Source of the DNA: Owenia fusiformis
Taxonomy: Eukaryota; Annelida; Polychaeta; Sabellida; Oweniidae
DNA: 64,000 nt
Assembly (NCBI GenBank): GCA_903813345.2
Contig: CAIIXF020000012.1
Span: forward strand, 24,566,184-24,630,183
Reading direction: 5' to 3'
How positions within the stretch are numbered: the stretch's first letter is position 1; each line of letters begins with the position of its first letter. The position numbers and the translations under genes are program-made. A model generated the notes under the pieces. That model did no database searches. It was not told where the DNA came from and saw nothing but the letters and a program-made list of their open reading frames with translations. Positions 9,254 through 22,133 of this stretch are shown here, one piece after another.

Positions 9254-10390
9254 ATTATATCACTTTAATTACAGTATTAAAATTAGCACTTTTGATTATT
9301 ATATATAAGCACATTATTCAGAATGTGCAGATTTATTCATCACTATTATCAAATATTTTATTTAATTTCCAGGTTGGCGAATAATACAATTATGATCACG
9401 GATGTTGGTTTCACACAGCAATATTCCTGGCACAATTTATATCCTATGGATAACAATTATTATAATCAGAAGTCAATCACACTGCACTACAATCGGATCT
9501 TCACTAAGATATATTTCATATGGTGAATCCAGCAGCAACATATTTAATGTAGATCATATCAAATGGATAACACCACCATAACAGATATGAAGAAAATCAC
9601 AATAGATACTCGATCATACATATACACTTAATAAAAGTGTATTCCTTGTGATATGAATTATGCTGACAATTATATCCAAATATTATGGCACCATCATGTT
9701 CCATCCAAATTGGATTTATTCAACATATAGATAAATATATATCCACACAAAGGTGATCATCTCCATTTATAAAATCAGATGGTCGTGATTAGCATCAGCA
9801 CAATGGTGTTTTATTTCGTGTGCAGCAGTGATTATTTCCAATATCCTTGAATAAAGTCCTGGAAAAGAATTATTGCAGCTTTTGGAGTTTATGTAACGAT
9901 GATCACTGCTCTGGTATATGGTTCCGCGATACGCTTTGCCATATCTTCTGCATCAGCTATAGAGTTCGCCATACATGTGATAGGTTGTATAACATAACCA
10001 AAATGTTGCAGGGAATCTTGCTCCATAAGTTCAGTTACTTTTGACACTTTTTCTTCACTTGCTCCATCGACAATAATTACAAGATATGTGATTTCTATCT
10101 CCGGACACAGCATGATGTATTTTGTTCCAGAGTAAATTAACAAGTTGTTAAGTCCAACCACGTATTTCACTGAAGTTATTCCAATGTATCCAAATGTCTA
10201 AGTAAAATTCCTATGTTGCATATTTAATATGATTGTTTTCCAATTATTTTTTTCTAAGTTCTTTCCCCTGTTAAAATGTCTAAGAAATGTCCTTTGTTAA
10301 ATATCCATTGAAATATTTTTCCAAAATTTTTGAAGTTTTGTTTTGTTTTAGCTTCATCCAAAATTTTGAAGTCCAAAAGTTCCACTTTTT
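9254..10390 (-). other. Retrotransposon 5' leader
   Basis: About 1.1 kb between primer site and gag ATG, much longer than most Ty3/gypsy leaders. Apart from the small ORF at 9889-10113 it is AT-rich with only short frames. A packaging signal would be expected here but cannot be identified by eye. Confidence 0.6.
9889..10113 (-). CDS. Small ORF in the retrotransposon leader, unknown function
   Basis: 74 codons from the ATG at 10113; the frame is open back to a stop near 10205, about 104 codons, long for DNA this AT-rich. The product is not recognised. Its pattern is regular alternation: a hydrophobic strand (TYLVIIVDG), a charged helix (ASEEKVSKVTELMEQ), a strand (GYVIQPIT), a helix (SIADAEDMAKRIAE) and a strand (RAVIIVT) at the very C-terminus. 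This suggests part of a three-layer alpha/beta fold, ending abruptly at a strand as if cut from a larger protein. It lies between primer site and gag on the gag strand, so it may be an upstream ORF, an accessory protein or a captured host exon. No catalytic motif is visible. Confidence 0.4.
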   Translation of the reverse strand: MLCPEIEITYLVIIVDGASEEKVSKVTELMEQDSLQHFGYVIQPITCMANSIADAEDMAKRIAEPYTRAVIIVT

Positions 10391-10401
10391 CGCTGCCACC
10401 A
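10391..10401 (-). other. Primer-binding site, tRNA-Leu type
   Basis: On the minus strand TGGTGGCAGCG begins one base after the 5' LTR. It is complementary to the 3' end CGCTGCCACCA that metazoan tRNA-Leu (AAG/UAG type) carries after CCA addition. The match is 11 bases, after which it stops. It fixes the element's orientation in agreement with gag. Confidence 0.65.
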
Positions 10402-10589
10402 GTGTTACGTATTTTTGGATGTTTAATTCAAACACAAAATACTTTCTCTTCAGAGGCGTATTAAAATATATTTTATTTCTTCAATTTCTTAATAACTACA
10501 ATATCCACAATATATCTTACTGTTACAAAACTCAATTTAATTCCTCTCTAAAAACTTCTATAAAAACTGCGCAATTCTTGAAACATTCG

Positions 10590-10597
10590 CTTTTATA
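10590..10597 (-). promoter_or_regulatory. TATA box of the 5' LTR
   Basis: TATAAAAG on the minus strand, about 310 bases into the LTR (LTR start at 10907). An identical copy is at 5577-5584. Transcription would start about 25-30 bp downstream, near 10560, placing the R region between there and the polyadenylation signal. Confidence 0.6.
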
Positions 10598-10625
10598 CCT
10601 AACCTCGAGATCAGAGGCCATTAAA

Positions 10626-10720
10626 ATCAGAGATCATATAGGTCTAGCAGTTGATCCAAGAATCAGAGATCATTGAGGTCTCACCTTGTTGATCCTAAGA
10701 AAGGTCGTTGAGATCTCACC
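10626..10720 (-). promoter_or_regulatory. Short repeats in U3 upstream of the TATA box
   Basis: Within about 30-125 bp upstream of the TATA box the plus strand shows ATCAGAGATCAT twice and TTGAGRTCTCACC twice (equivalent to 5613-5624, 5649-5660, 5660-5672 and 5695-5707 in the other LTR). Repeated motifs at this place in U3 often act as enhancer or silencer sites; no factor is recognised. Confidence 0.4.
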
Positions 10721-13700
10721 TCGCTGATCTCAAATTCAGAACAACAAGCTAGTCTAAAAATAGATTACTATACTGCGCAATAGCTCAGATCTCAATGTTA
10801 GAGAAATATATATGTATTTTGAAACATATGTTGTGCTTTAAAAGAAACATATTAAGTTTATGAAATATGAAAACCTTAGTAAAAGAATGCATGCAATGTA
10901 TTCTACATATATATCCCCCTAAAAGAGAAGTCAATCGATACATCCCTCCTTTGGCAAACGTAAAAATATATACATAAACGTCTCACAATATATCAAACTA
11001 GTCGCTGCTACCAGTGCGATGTACAGCTGGTCCGAAAATTGACATTCCGTACATAGCCCAAAGTAAATCAGACTTGTATGACAAATTAGATACTCAATAT
11101 CTCATGAATAGTATGACCAATCGACATGTCCTGGGTAGGGCAAATGTCAAAATGTATCCTGAAACATCTCATAAATAACAAATATCATGCTGTCACCAGC
11201 GTTACGTACGACTGGTCCGGAAATTGACATTTCCTCCAGAGCACAAACTGCATCATATATTTAAGACGAATTAGATATAAAATACATCACGAACGGCAAC
11301 ATCATTCACTAAATCCATTCAAGAGCATACTCCAAAATATATACTTAAACGTCTCACAAAATTGCAAAGGACTGGCATGTACCAGTGTGACGTACGACAG
11401 GTCGGAAAATTGACATTTCGTCAAGAGCGCAAATTGCATGAGCGATTTAAGACGAATTAGATATAAAATATATCACGAACGGGAACATCATTCATTAAAT
11501 CCATTCAAGAACATCCTCAAAAATATATACTTAAACGTCTCACAAAATTGCAAAGGATTGGCATGTACCAGTGTGACGTACGACTGGTCGGAAAATTGAC
11601 ATTTCGTCAACAGCGCAGATTGCATAAGCGATTTAAGACGAATTAGATATAAAATATATCACGAACGGGAACATCATTCATTAAATCCATTCAAGAGCAT
11701 ACTCCAAAATATATACTTAAACGTCTCACAAAATTGCAAAGGACTGGCATGTACCAGTGTGACGCACGACTGGTCGGAAAATTGACATTTCGTCAAGAGC
11801 GCAAATTGCATAAGCGATTTGAGACGAATTGGTTATTATATATCCCACTAACAAAGAAGTCAATCGATACATCCCTCCTTTGGCAAACGTAAAAATATAT
11901 ACATAAACGTCTCACAATATATCAAACTAGTCGCTGCTACCAGTGCGATGTACAGCTGGTCCGAAAATTGACATTCCGTACATAGCCTAAAGTAAATCAG
12001 ACTTGTATGACAAATTAGATACTTAATATCTCATGAATAGTATGACCAATCGACAAGTCCTCGGTAGGCCAAATGTCAAAATGTATCCTGAAACATCTCA
12101 CTAAATAACAAATATCATGCTGTCACCAGCGTTACGTGCAACTGGTCCGGAAATTGACATTTTCTCCAGAGCACAAACTGCATAATAGATTTAAGACGAA
12201 TTAGATATAAAATATATCACGAACGGGAACATCATTCATTAAATCCATTCAAGAGCATACTCCAAAATATATACTTAAACGTCTCAAAAAATTGCAAAGG
12301 ACTGGCATGTACCAGTGTGACGTACGACTGGTCGGAAAATTGACATTTCGTCAAGAGCGCAAATTGCATAAGCGATTAAGACGAATTAGATATAAAATAT
12401 ATCACGAACGGGAACATCATTCATTAAATCCATTCAAGAGCATACTCCAAAATATTTACTTAAACGTCTCATAAAATTGCAAATGACTGGCATGTACCAG
12501 TGTGACGTACGACTGGTCGGAAAATTGACATTTCGTCAAGAGCGCAAATTGCATAAGCGATTTAAGACGAGTTAGATATAAAATATATCACGAACGGGAA
12601 CATCACTCATTAAATCCATTCAAGAGCATACTCAAAAATATATACTTAAACGTCTCACAAAATTGCAAATGACTGGCATGTACCAGTGTGACGTACGACT
12701 GGTCGGAAAATTGACATTTCGTCAAGAGCGCAAATTGCATAAGCGATTTAAGACGAGTTAGATATAAAATATATCACGAACGGGAATATCACTCATTAAA
12801 TCCATTCAAGAGCATACTCCAAAATATATACTTAAACGTCTCACAAAATTGCAAAGGACTGGCATGTACCAGTGTGACGTACGACTGGGTGGAAAATTGA
12901 CATTTCGTCAAGAGCGCAAATTGCATAGGCGATTTAAGACGAATTAGATATAAAACATATCACGAACAGGAACATCATTCATTAAATTCATTCAAGAGCA
13001 TACTCTAAAATATATACTTAAACGTCTCACAAAATTGCAAATGACTGGCATGTACCAGTGTGACGCACGAATTCGGAAAATTGACATTTCGTCAAGAGTG
13101 CAAATTGCATAAGCGATTTGAGACGAATTGGATATTATATATCCCCCTAACATCGAAGTCAATCGATACATCCCTCCTTTGGCAAACGTAAACATATATA
13201 CATAAACGTCTCACAATATATCAAACTAGTCGCTGCTACCAGTGCGATGTACAGCTGGTCCGAAAATTGACATTCCTTACATAGCCCAAAGTAAATCAGA
13301 CTTGTATGACAAATTAGATACTCAATATCTCATGAATAGTATGACCAATCGACATGTCCTGGGTAGGGCAAATGTCAAAATGTATCCTGAAACATCTCAC
13401 TAAATAACAAATATCATGCTGTCACCAGCGTTACGTACGACTGGTCCGGAAATTGACATTTCCTCCAGAGCACAAACTGAATCATAGATGTAAGACGAAT
13501 TAGATATAAAATATATCACGAACGGGAACATCATTCATTAAATCCATTCAAGAGCATACTCCAAAATATATACTTAAACGTCTCACAAAATTGCAAAGGA
13601 CTGGCATGTACCAATGTGACGTACGACTGGTCGGAAAATTAACATTTTGTCAAGAGCGCAAACTGCATAAGCGATTTAAGACAAATTAGATATAAAATAT

Positions 13701-16700
13701 ATTACGAACGGGAACATCATTCATTAAATCCATTCAAGAGCATACTCCAAAATATATACTTAAACGTCTCACAAAATTGCAAAGGACTGGCATGTACCAG
13801 TGTGACGTACGACTGGTCGGAAAATTGACATTTTGTCAAGAGCGCAAATTGCATAAGCGATTTGAGACGAATTGGATATTATATATCCCCCTAAAAGAGA
13901 AGTCAATCGATACATCCCTCCTTTGGCAAACGTAAAAATATATACATAAACGTCTCACAATATATCAAACTAGTCGCTGCTACCAGTGCGATGTACAGCT
14001 GGTCCGAAAATTGACATTCCTTACATAGCCCAAAGTAAATCAGACTTGTATGACAAATTAGATACTCAATATCTCATGAATAGTATGACCAATCGACATG
14101 TCCTGGGTAGGGCAAATGTCAAAATGTATCCTGAAACATCTCATAAATAACAAATATCATGCTGTCACCAGCGTTACGTACGACTGGTCCGGAAATTGAC
14201 ATTTCCTCCAGAGCACTAACTGCATCATATATTTAAGACGAATTAGATATAAAATACATCACGAACGGCAACATCATTCACTAAATCCATTCAAGAGCAT
14301 ACTCCAAAATATATACTTAAACGTCTCACAAAATTGCAAAGGACTGGCATGTACCAGTGTGACGTACGACAGGTCGGAAAATTGACATTTCGTCAAGAGC
14401 GCAAATTGAATAAGCGATTTAAGACGAATTAGATATAAAATATATCACGAACGGGAACATCATTCATTAAATCCATTCAAGAGCATACTCCAAAATATAT
14501 ACTTAAACGTCTCACAAAATTGCAAGGACTGGCATGTACCAGTGTGACGCACGACTGTTCGGAAAATTGACATTTCGTCAAGAGCGCAAATTGCATAAGC
14601 GATTTGAGACGAATTGGTTATTATATATCCCCCTAACAAAGAAGTCAATCGATACATCCCTCCTTTGGCAAACGTAAAAATATATACATAAACGTCTCAC
14701 AATATATCAAACTAGTCGCTGCTACCAGTGCGATGTACAGCTGGTCCGAAAATTGACATTCCGTACATAGCCCAAAGTAAATCAGACTTGTATGACAAAT
14801 TAGATACTCAATATATCATGAATAGTATGACCAATCGACAAGTCCTCGGTAAGGCAAATGTCAAAATGTATCCTGAAACATCTCACTAAAATTGACATTT
14901 CGTCAAGAGCGCAAATTGCATAAGCGATTAAGACGAATAAGATATAAAATATATCACGAACGGGAACATCATTCATTAAATCCATTCAAGAGCATACTCC
15001 AAAATATTTACTTAAACGTCTCACAAAATTGCAAATGACTGGCATGTACCAGTGTGACGTACGACTGGTCGGAAAATTGACATTTCGTCAAGAGCACAAA
15101 TTGCATAAGCGATTTAAGACGAGTTAGATGTAAAATATATCACGAACGGGAATATCACTCATTAAATCCATTCAAGAGCATACTCCAAAATATATACTTA
15201 AACGTCTCACAAAATTGCAAAGGACTGGCATGTACCAGTGTGACGTACGACTGGTCGGAAAATTGACATTTCGTCAAGAGCGCAAATTGCATAAGCGATT
15301 TAAGACGAATTACATATAAAATATATCACGAACAGGAACATCATTCATTAAATTCATTCAAGAGCATACTCCAAAATATAAACTTAAACGTCTCACAAAA
15401 TTGCAAATGACTGGCATGTACCAGTGTGACGCACGAATGGTCGGAAAATTGACATTTCGTCAAGAGTGCAAATTGCATAAGCGATTTGAGACGAATTGGA
15501 TATTATATATCCCCCTAACAGAGAAGTCAATCGATACATCCCTCTTTTGGCAAACGTAAAAATATATACATAAACGTCTCACAATATATCAAACTAGTCG
15601 CTGCTACCAGTGCGATGTACAGCTGGTCCGAAAATTGACATTCCGTACATAGCACAAAGTAAACCAGACTTGTATGACAAATTAGATACTCAATATCTCA
15701 TGAATCAAATGACCAATCGACAAGTCCTCGGTAGGGCAAATGTCAAAATGTATCCTGAAACATCTCACTAAATAACAGATATCATGCTGTCACCAGCGCT
15801 ACGTACGACTGGTCCGGAAATTGACATTTCCTCCAGAGCACAAACTGCATCATAGATTTAAGACGAATTAGATATAAAATCTATCACGAACGGGAACATC
15901 ATTCATTAAATCCATTGAAGAGCATACTCCAAAATATATACTAAAACGTCTCACAAAATTGCAAAGAACTGGCATGTACCAGTGTGACGAACGACTGGTC
16001 GGAAAATTGACATTTCGTCAAGAGCACAAATTGCATAAGCGATTAAAGACGAATTAGATATAATATATATCACGAACGGGAACATCATTCATTAAATCCA
16101 TTCAAGAGCCTACTCCAAAATATATACTTAAACGTCTCACAAAATTGCAAAGGACTGGCATGTACCAGTGTGACGTACGACTGGTCGGAAAATTGACATT
16201 TCGTCAAGAGCGCAAATTGCATAAGCGATTTGAGACGAATTGGATATTATATATCCCCCTAACAGAGAAGTCAATCGATACATCCCTCCTTTGGCAAACG
16301 TAAAAATATATACATAAACGTCTCACAATATATCAAACTAGTCGCTGCTACCAGTGCGATGTACAACTGGTCCGAAAATTGACATTCCGTACATAGCCCA
16401 AAGTAAATCAGACTTGTATGACAAATTAGATACTCAATATCTCATAATTAGTATGACCAATCGACAAGTCCTCGGTAGGGCAAATGTCAAAATGTATCCT
16501 GAAACATCTCACTAAATAACAAATATCATGCTGTCACCAGCGTTACGTACGACTGGTCCGGAAATTGACATTTCCTCCAGAGCACAAACTGCATCATAGA
16601 TTTAAGACGAATGAGATATTAAATATATCACGAACGGGAACATCATTTATTAAATCCATTCAAGAGCATACTCCAAAATATATACCTAAACGTCTCACAA

Positions 16701-16977
16701 AATTGCAAAGGACTGGCATGTACCAGTGTGACGTACGACTGGTCGGAAAATTGACATTTCGTCAAGAGCGCAAATTGCATAAGCGATTTAAGACGAATTA
16801 GATATAAAATATATCACGAACAGGAACATCATTCATTAAATTCATTCAAGAGCATACTCCAAAATATATACTTAAACGTCTCACAAAATTGCAAAGGACT
16901 GGCATGTACCAGTGTGACGTACGACTGGTCGGAAAATTGACATTTTGTCAAGAGCGCAAATTTCATAAGCGATTTAA

Positions 16978-18790
16978 GACAAATTAGATATTATATATCC
17001 CCCTAAAAGAGAAGTCAATCGATACATCCCTCCTTTGGCAAACGTAAAAATATATACATAAACGTCTCACAATATATCAAACTAGTCGATGGTACCAGTG
17101 CGATGTACAGCTGGTCCGAAAATTGACATTCCGTACATAGCCCAAAGTAAATCAGACTTGTATGACAAATTAGATACTAAATATATCATGAATAGTATGA
17201 CCAATCGACAAGTCCTCGGTAAGGCAAATGTCAAAATGTATCCTGAAACATCTCACTAAAATTGACATTTCGTCAAGAGCGCCAATTGCATAAGCGATTA
17301 AGACGAATTAGATATAAAATATATCACGAACGGGAACATCATTCATTAAATCCATTCAAGAGCATACTCCAAAATATTTACTTAAACGTCTCACAAAATT
17401 GCAAATGACTGGCATGTACAAGTGTGACGTACGACTGGTCGGAAAATTGACATTTCGTCAAGAGCGCAAATTGCATAAGCGATTTAAGACGAGTTAGATA
17501 TAAAATATATCACGAACGGGAACATCACTCATTAAATCCATTCAAGAGCATACTCCAAAATATATACTTAAACGTCTCACAAAATTGCAAAGGACTGGCA
17601 TGTACCAGTGTGACGTACGACTGGTCGGAAAATTGACATTTCGTCAAGAGCGCAAATTGCATAAGCGATTTAAGACGAATTAGATATAAAATATATCACG
17701 AACAGGAACATCATTCATTAAATTCATTCAAGAGCATACTCCAAAATATACACTTAAACGTCTCACAAAATTGCAAAGGACTGGCATGTACCAGTGTGAC
17801 GCACGAATGGTCAGAAAATTGACATTTCGTCAAGAGTGCAAATTGCATAAGCGATTTGAGACGAATTGGATATTATATATCCCCCTAACAGAGAAGTCAA
17901 TCGATACACCCCTCCTTTGGCAAACGTAAACATATATGAATAAACGTCTCACAATATATCAAACTAGTCGCTGCTACCAGTGCGATGTACAGCGGGTCCG
18001 AAAATTGACATTCCATACATAGCCCAAAGTAAATCAGACTTGTATGACAAATTAGATACTCAATATCTCATGAATAGTATGACCAATCGACAAGTTCTCG
18101 GTAGGGCAAATGTTAAAATGTATCCTGAAACATCTCACTAAATAACAAATATCATGCTGTCACCAGCGTTACATACGACTGGTCCGGAAATTGACATTTC
18201 CTCCAGAGCACAAACTGCATCATAGATGTAAGACGAATTAGATATAAAATATATCACGAACGGGAACATCATTCATTAAATCCATTCAAGAGCATACTCC
18301 AAAATATATACTTAAACGTCTCACAAAATTGCAAAGGACTGGCATGTACCAATGTGACGTACGACTGGTCGGAAAATTGACATTTTGTCAAGAGCGCAAA
18401 TTGCATAAGCGATTTAAGACAAATTAGATATAAAATATATTACGAACGGGAACATCATTCATTAAATCCATTCAAGAGCATACTCCAAAATATATACTTA
18501 AACGTCTCACAAAATTGCAAAGGACTGGCATGTACCAGTGTGACGTACGACTGGTCGGAAAATTGACATTTCGTCAAGAGCGCAAATTGCATAAGCGATT
18601 TGAGACGAATTGGATATTATATATCCCCCTAAAAGAGAAGTCAATCGATACATCCCTCCTTTAGCAAACGTAAAAATATATACATAAACGTCTCACAATA
18701 TATCAAACTAGTCGCTGCTACCAGTGCGATGTACAGCTGGTCCGAAAATTGACATTCCGTACATAGCCCAAAGTAAATCAGACTTGTATG
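16978..18790 (+). repeat. Segmental duplication copy 1 within the satellite
   Basis: About 1.8 kb matching 22134-23945 at a near-constant 5155-bp offset, sharing private variants: the A/B fusion GACAAATTAGATATTATATA, GTCGATGGTACCAG, the C-delta junction, AAACATATATGAATAAACG and TACAGCGGGTC. The similarity breaks inside the following C monomer. Confidence 0.75.
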
Positions 18791-21700
18791 ACAAATTAGA
18801 TACTCAATATCTCATGAATAGTATGACCAATCGACATGTCCTGGGTAGGGCAAATGTCAAAATGTATCCTGAAACATCTCATAAATAACAAATATCATGC
18901 TGTCACCAGCGTTACGTACGACTGGTCCGGAAACTGACATTTCATCCAGAGCACAAACTGCATCATATATTTAAGACAAATTAGATATAAAATATATCAC
19001 GAACGGGAACATCATTCATTAAATCCATTCAAGAGCATACTCCAAAATATATACTTAAACGTCTCACAAAATTGCAAAGGACTGGCACGTACCAGTGTGA
19101 CGTACAACTGGTCGGAAAATTGACATTTCGTCAAGAGCGCAAATTGCATAAGCGATTAAGACGAATTAGATATAAAATATATCACGAACGGGAACATCAT
19201 TCATTAAATCCATTCAAGAGCATACTCCAAAATATTTACTCAACGTCTCACAAAATTGCAAATGACTGGCATGTACCAGTGTGACGTACGACTGGTCGAA
19301 AAATTGACATTTCGTCAAGAGCGCAAATTGCATAAGCGATTTAAGACGAGTTAGATATAAAATATATCACGAACGGGAACATCACTCATTAAATCCATTC
19401 AAGAGCATACTCCAAAATATATACTTAAACGTCTCACAAAATTGCAAAGGACTGGCATGTACCAATGTGACGTACGACTGGTCGGAAAATTGACATTTTG
19501 TCAAGAGCGCAAATTGCATAAGCGATTTAAGACAAATTAGATATAAAATATATTACGAACGGGAACATCATTCATTAAATCCATTCAAGAGCATACTCCA
19601 AAATATATACTTAAACGTCTCACAAAATTGCAAAGGACTGGCATGTACGAGTGTGACGTACGACTGGTCGGAAAATTGACATTTCGTCAAGAGCGCAAAT
19701 TGCATAAGCGATTTGAGACGAATTGGATATTATATATCCCCCTAAAAGAGAAGTCAATCGATACATCCCTCCTTTGGCAAACGTAAAAATATATACATAA
19801 ACGTCTCACAATATATCAAACTAGTCGATGGTACCAGTGCGATGTACAGCTGGTCCGAAAATTGACATTCCGTACATAGCCCAAAGTAAATCAGACTTGT
19901 ATGACAAATTAGATACTCAATATATCATGAATAGTATGACCAATCGACAAGTCCTCGGTAAGGCAAATGTCAAAATGTATCCTGAAACATCTCGCTAAAT
20001 AACAAATATCATGCTGTCACCAGCGTTACGTACGACTGGTCCGGAAATTGACATTTCCTCCAGAGCACAAACTGCATCATAGATTTAAGACGAATTAGAT
20101 ATAAAATACATCACGAACGGCAACATCATTCACTAAATCCATTCAAGAGCATACTCCAAAATATATACTTAAACGTCTCACAAAATTGCAAAGGACTGGC
20201 ATGTACCAGTGTGACGTACGACAGGTCGGAAAATTGACATTTCGTCAAGAGCGCAAATTGAATAAGCGATTTAAGACGAATTAGATATAAAATATATCAC
20301 GAACGGGAACATCATTCATTAAATCCATTCAAGAGCATACTCCAAAATATATACTTAAACGTCTCACAAAATTGAAAAGGACTGGCATGTACCAGTGTGA
20401 CGCACGACTGGTCGGAAAATTGACATTTCGTCAAGAGCGCAAATTGCATAAGCGATTTGAGACGAATTGGATATTATATATCCCCCTAACAAAGAAGTCA
20501 ATCGATACATCCCTCCTTTGGCAAACGTAAAAATATATACATAAACGTCTCACAATATATCAAACTAGTCGCTGCTACCAGTGCGATGTACAGCTGGTCC
20601 GAAAATTGACATTCCGTACATAGCCCAAAGTAAATCAGACTTGTATGACAAATTAGATACTTAATATCTCATGAATAGTATGACCAATCGACAAGTCCTC
20701 GGTAGGCCAAATGTCAAAATGTATCCTGAAACATCTCACTAAATAACAAATATCATGCTGTCACCAGCGTTACGTACGACTGGTCCGGAAATTGACATTT
20801 CCTCCAGAGCACAAACTGCATAATAGATTTAAGACGAATTAGATATAAAATATATCACGAACGGGAACATCATTCATTAAATCCATTCAAGAGCATCCTC
20901 CAAAATATATACTTAAACGTCTCAAAAAATTGCAAAGGACTGGCATGTACCAGTGTGACGTACGACTGGTCGGAAAATTGACATTTCGTCAAGAGCGCAA
21001 ATTGCATAAGCGATTAAGACGAATTAGATATAAAATATATCACGAAAGGGAACATCATTCATTAAATACATTCAAGAGCATACTCCAGAATATTTACTTT
21101 AACGTCTCACAAAATTGCAAATGACTGGCATGTACCAGTGTGGCGTACGACTGGTCGGAAAATTGACATTTCGTCAAGAGCGCAAATTGCATAAGCGATT
21201 TAAGACGAGTTAGATATAAAATATATCACGAACGGGAACATCACTCATTAAATCCATTCAAGAGCATACTCCAAAATATATACTTAAACGTCTCACAAAA
21301 TTGCAAAGGACTGGCATGTACCAGTGTGACGTACGACTGGTCGGAAAATTGACATTTCGTCAAGAGCGCAAATTGCATAAGCGATTTAAGACGAATTAGA
21401 TATAAAATATATCACGAACAGGAACATCATTCATTAAATTCATTCAAGAGCATACTCCAAAATATATACTTAAACGTCTCACAAAATTGCAAAGGACTGG
21501 CATGTACCAGTGTGACGTACGACTTGTCGGAAAATTGACATTTCGTCAAGAGCGCAAATTGCATAAGCGATTTGAGACAAAATGGATATTATATATCCCC
21601 CTAACAGAGAAGTCAATCGATACACCCCTCCTTTGGCAAACGTAAAAATATATACATAAACGTCTCACAATATATCAAACTAGTCGCTGCTACCAGTGCG

Positions 21701-22133
21701 ATGTACAGCTTGTCCAAAAATTGACATTCCATACATAGCCCAAAGTAAATCAGACTTGTATGACAAATTAGATACTCAATATCTCATGAATAGTATGACC
21801 AATCGACAAGTTCTCGGTAGGGCAAATGTCAAAATGTATCCTGAAACATCTCACTAAATAACAAATATCATGCTGTCACCAGCGTTACGTACGACTGGTC
21901 CGGAAATTGACATTTCCTCCAGAGCACAAACTGCATCATAGATGTAAGACGAATTAGATATAAAATATATCACGAACGGGAACATCATTCATTAAATCCA
22001 TTCAAGAGCATACTCCAAAATATATACTTAAACGTCTCACAAAATTGCAAAGGACTGGCATGTACCAATGTGACGTACGACTGGTCGGAAAATTGACATT
22101 TTGTCAAGAGCGCAAATTGCATAAGCGATTTAA

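Larger units (their letters stand above)
5390..10907 (-). mobile_element. Complete LTR retrotransposon with gag but no recognisable pol, minus strand
   Basis: 5518-bp element bounded by two 505-bp LTRs in an exact 5013-bp offset, with no difference found by eye. It interrupts a B monomer; TATA flanks both ends (5386-5389 and 10908-10911), matching a 4-bp target duplication. Read on the minus strand the order is 5' LTR, tRNA-Leu-like primer site, 1.1-kb leader with a small ORF, intact gag with CCHC knuckle, 1.7 kb without pol motifs, purine tract, 3' LTR. The gag and 4-bp duplication suggest Ty3/gypsy affinity. Lack of protease, reverse transcriptase, RNase H and integrase means it must be mobilised in trans. 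Identical LTRs indicate a very recent insertion. Confidence 0.9.
10403..10907 (-). repeat. 5' LTR of the retrotransposon
   Basis: Same 505-bp sequence as 5390-5894 at a constant 5013-bp offset, without indels. As the upstream copy on the minus strand it provides the promoter for the gag transcript. The satellite resumes at 10908 with TATATATCCCC. Confidence 0.95.

Noticed and set aside
9323-10044. Plus-strand frames of 65-67 codons in the retrotransposon leader
   Set aside because: Short, opposite to gag, low-complexity composition; the frame on the gag strand at 9889-10113 is the better candidate.
12292-21124. Repeated plus-strand frames coding for MQRTGMYQCDVRLVGKL-type peptides, and similar minus frames elsewhere
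   Set aside because: They are translations of the satellite monomer (CAAAGGACTGGCATGTACCA), recur with the repeat, and end at monomer-specific stops.
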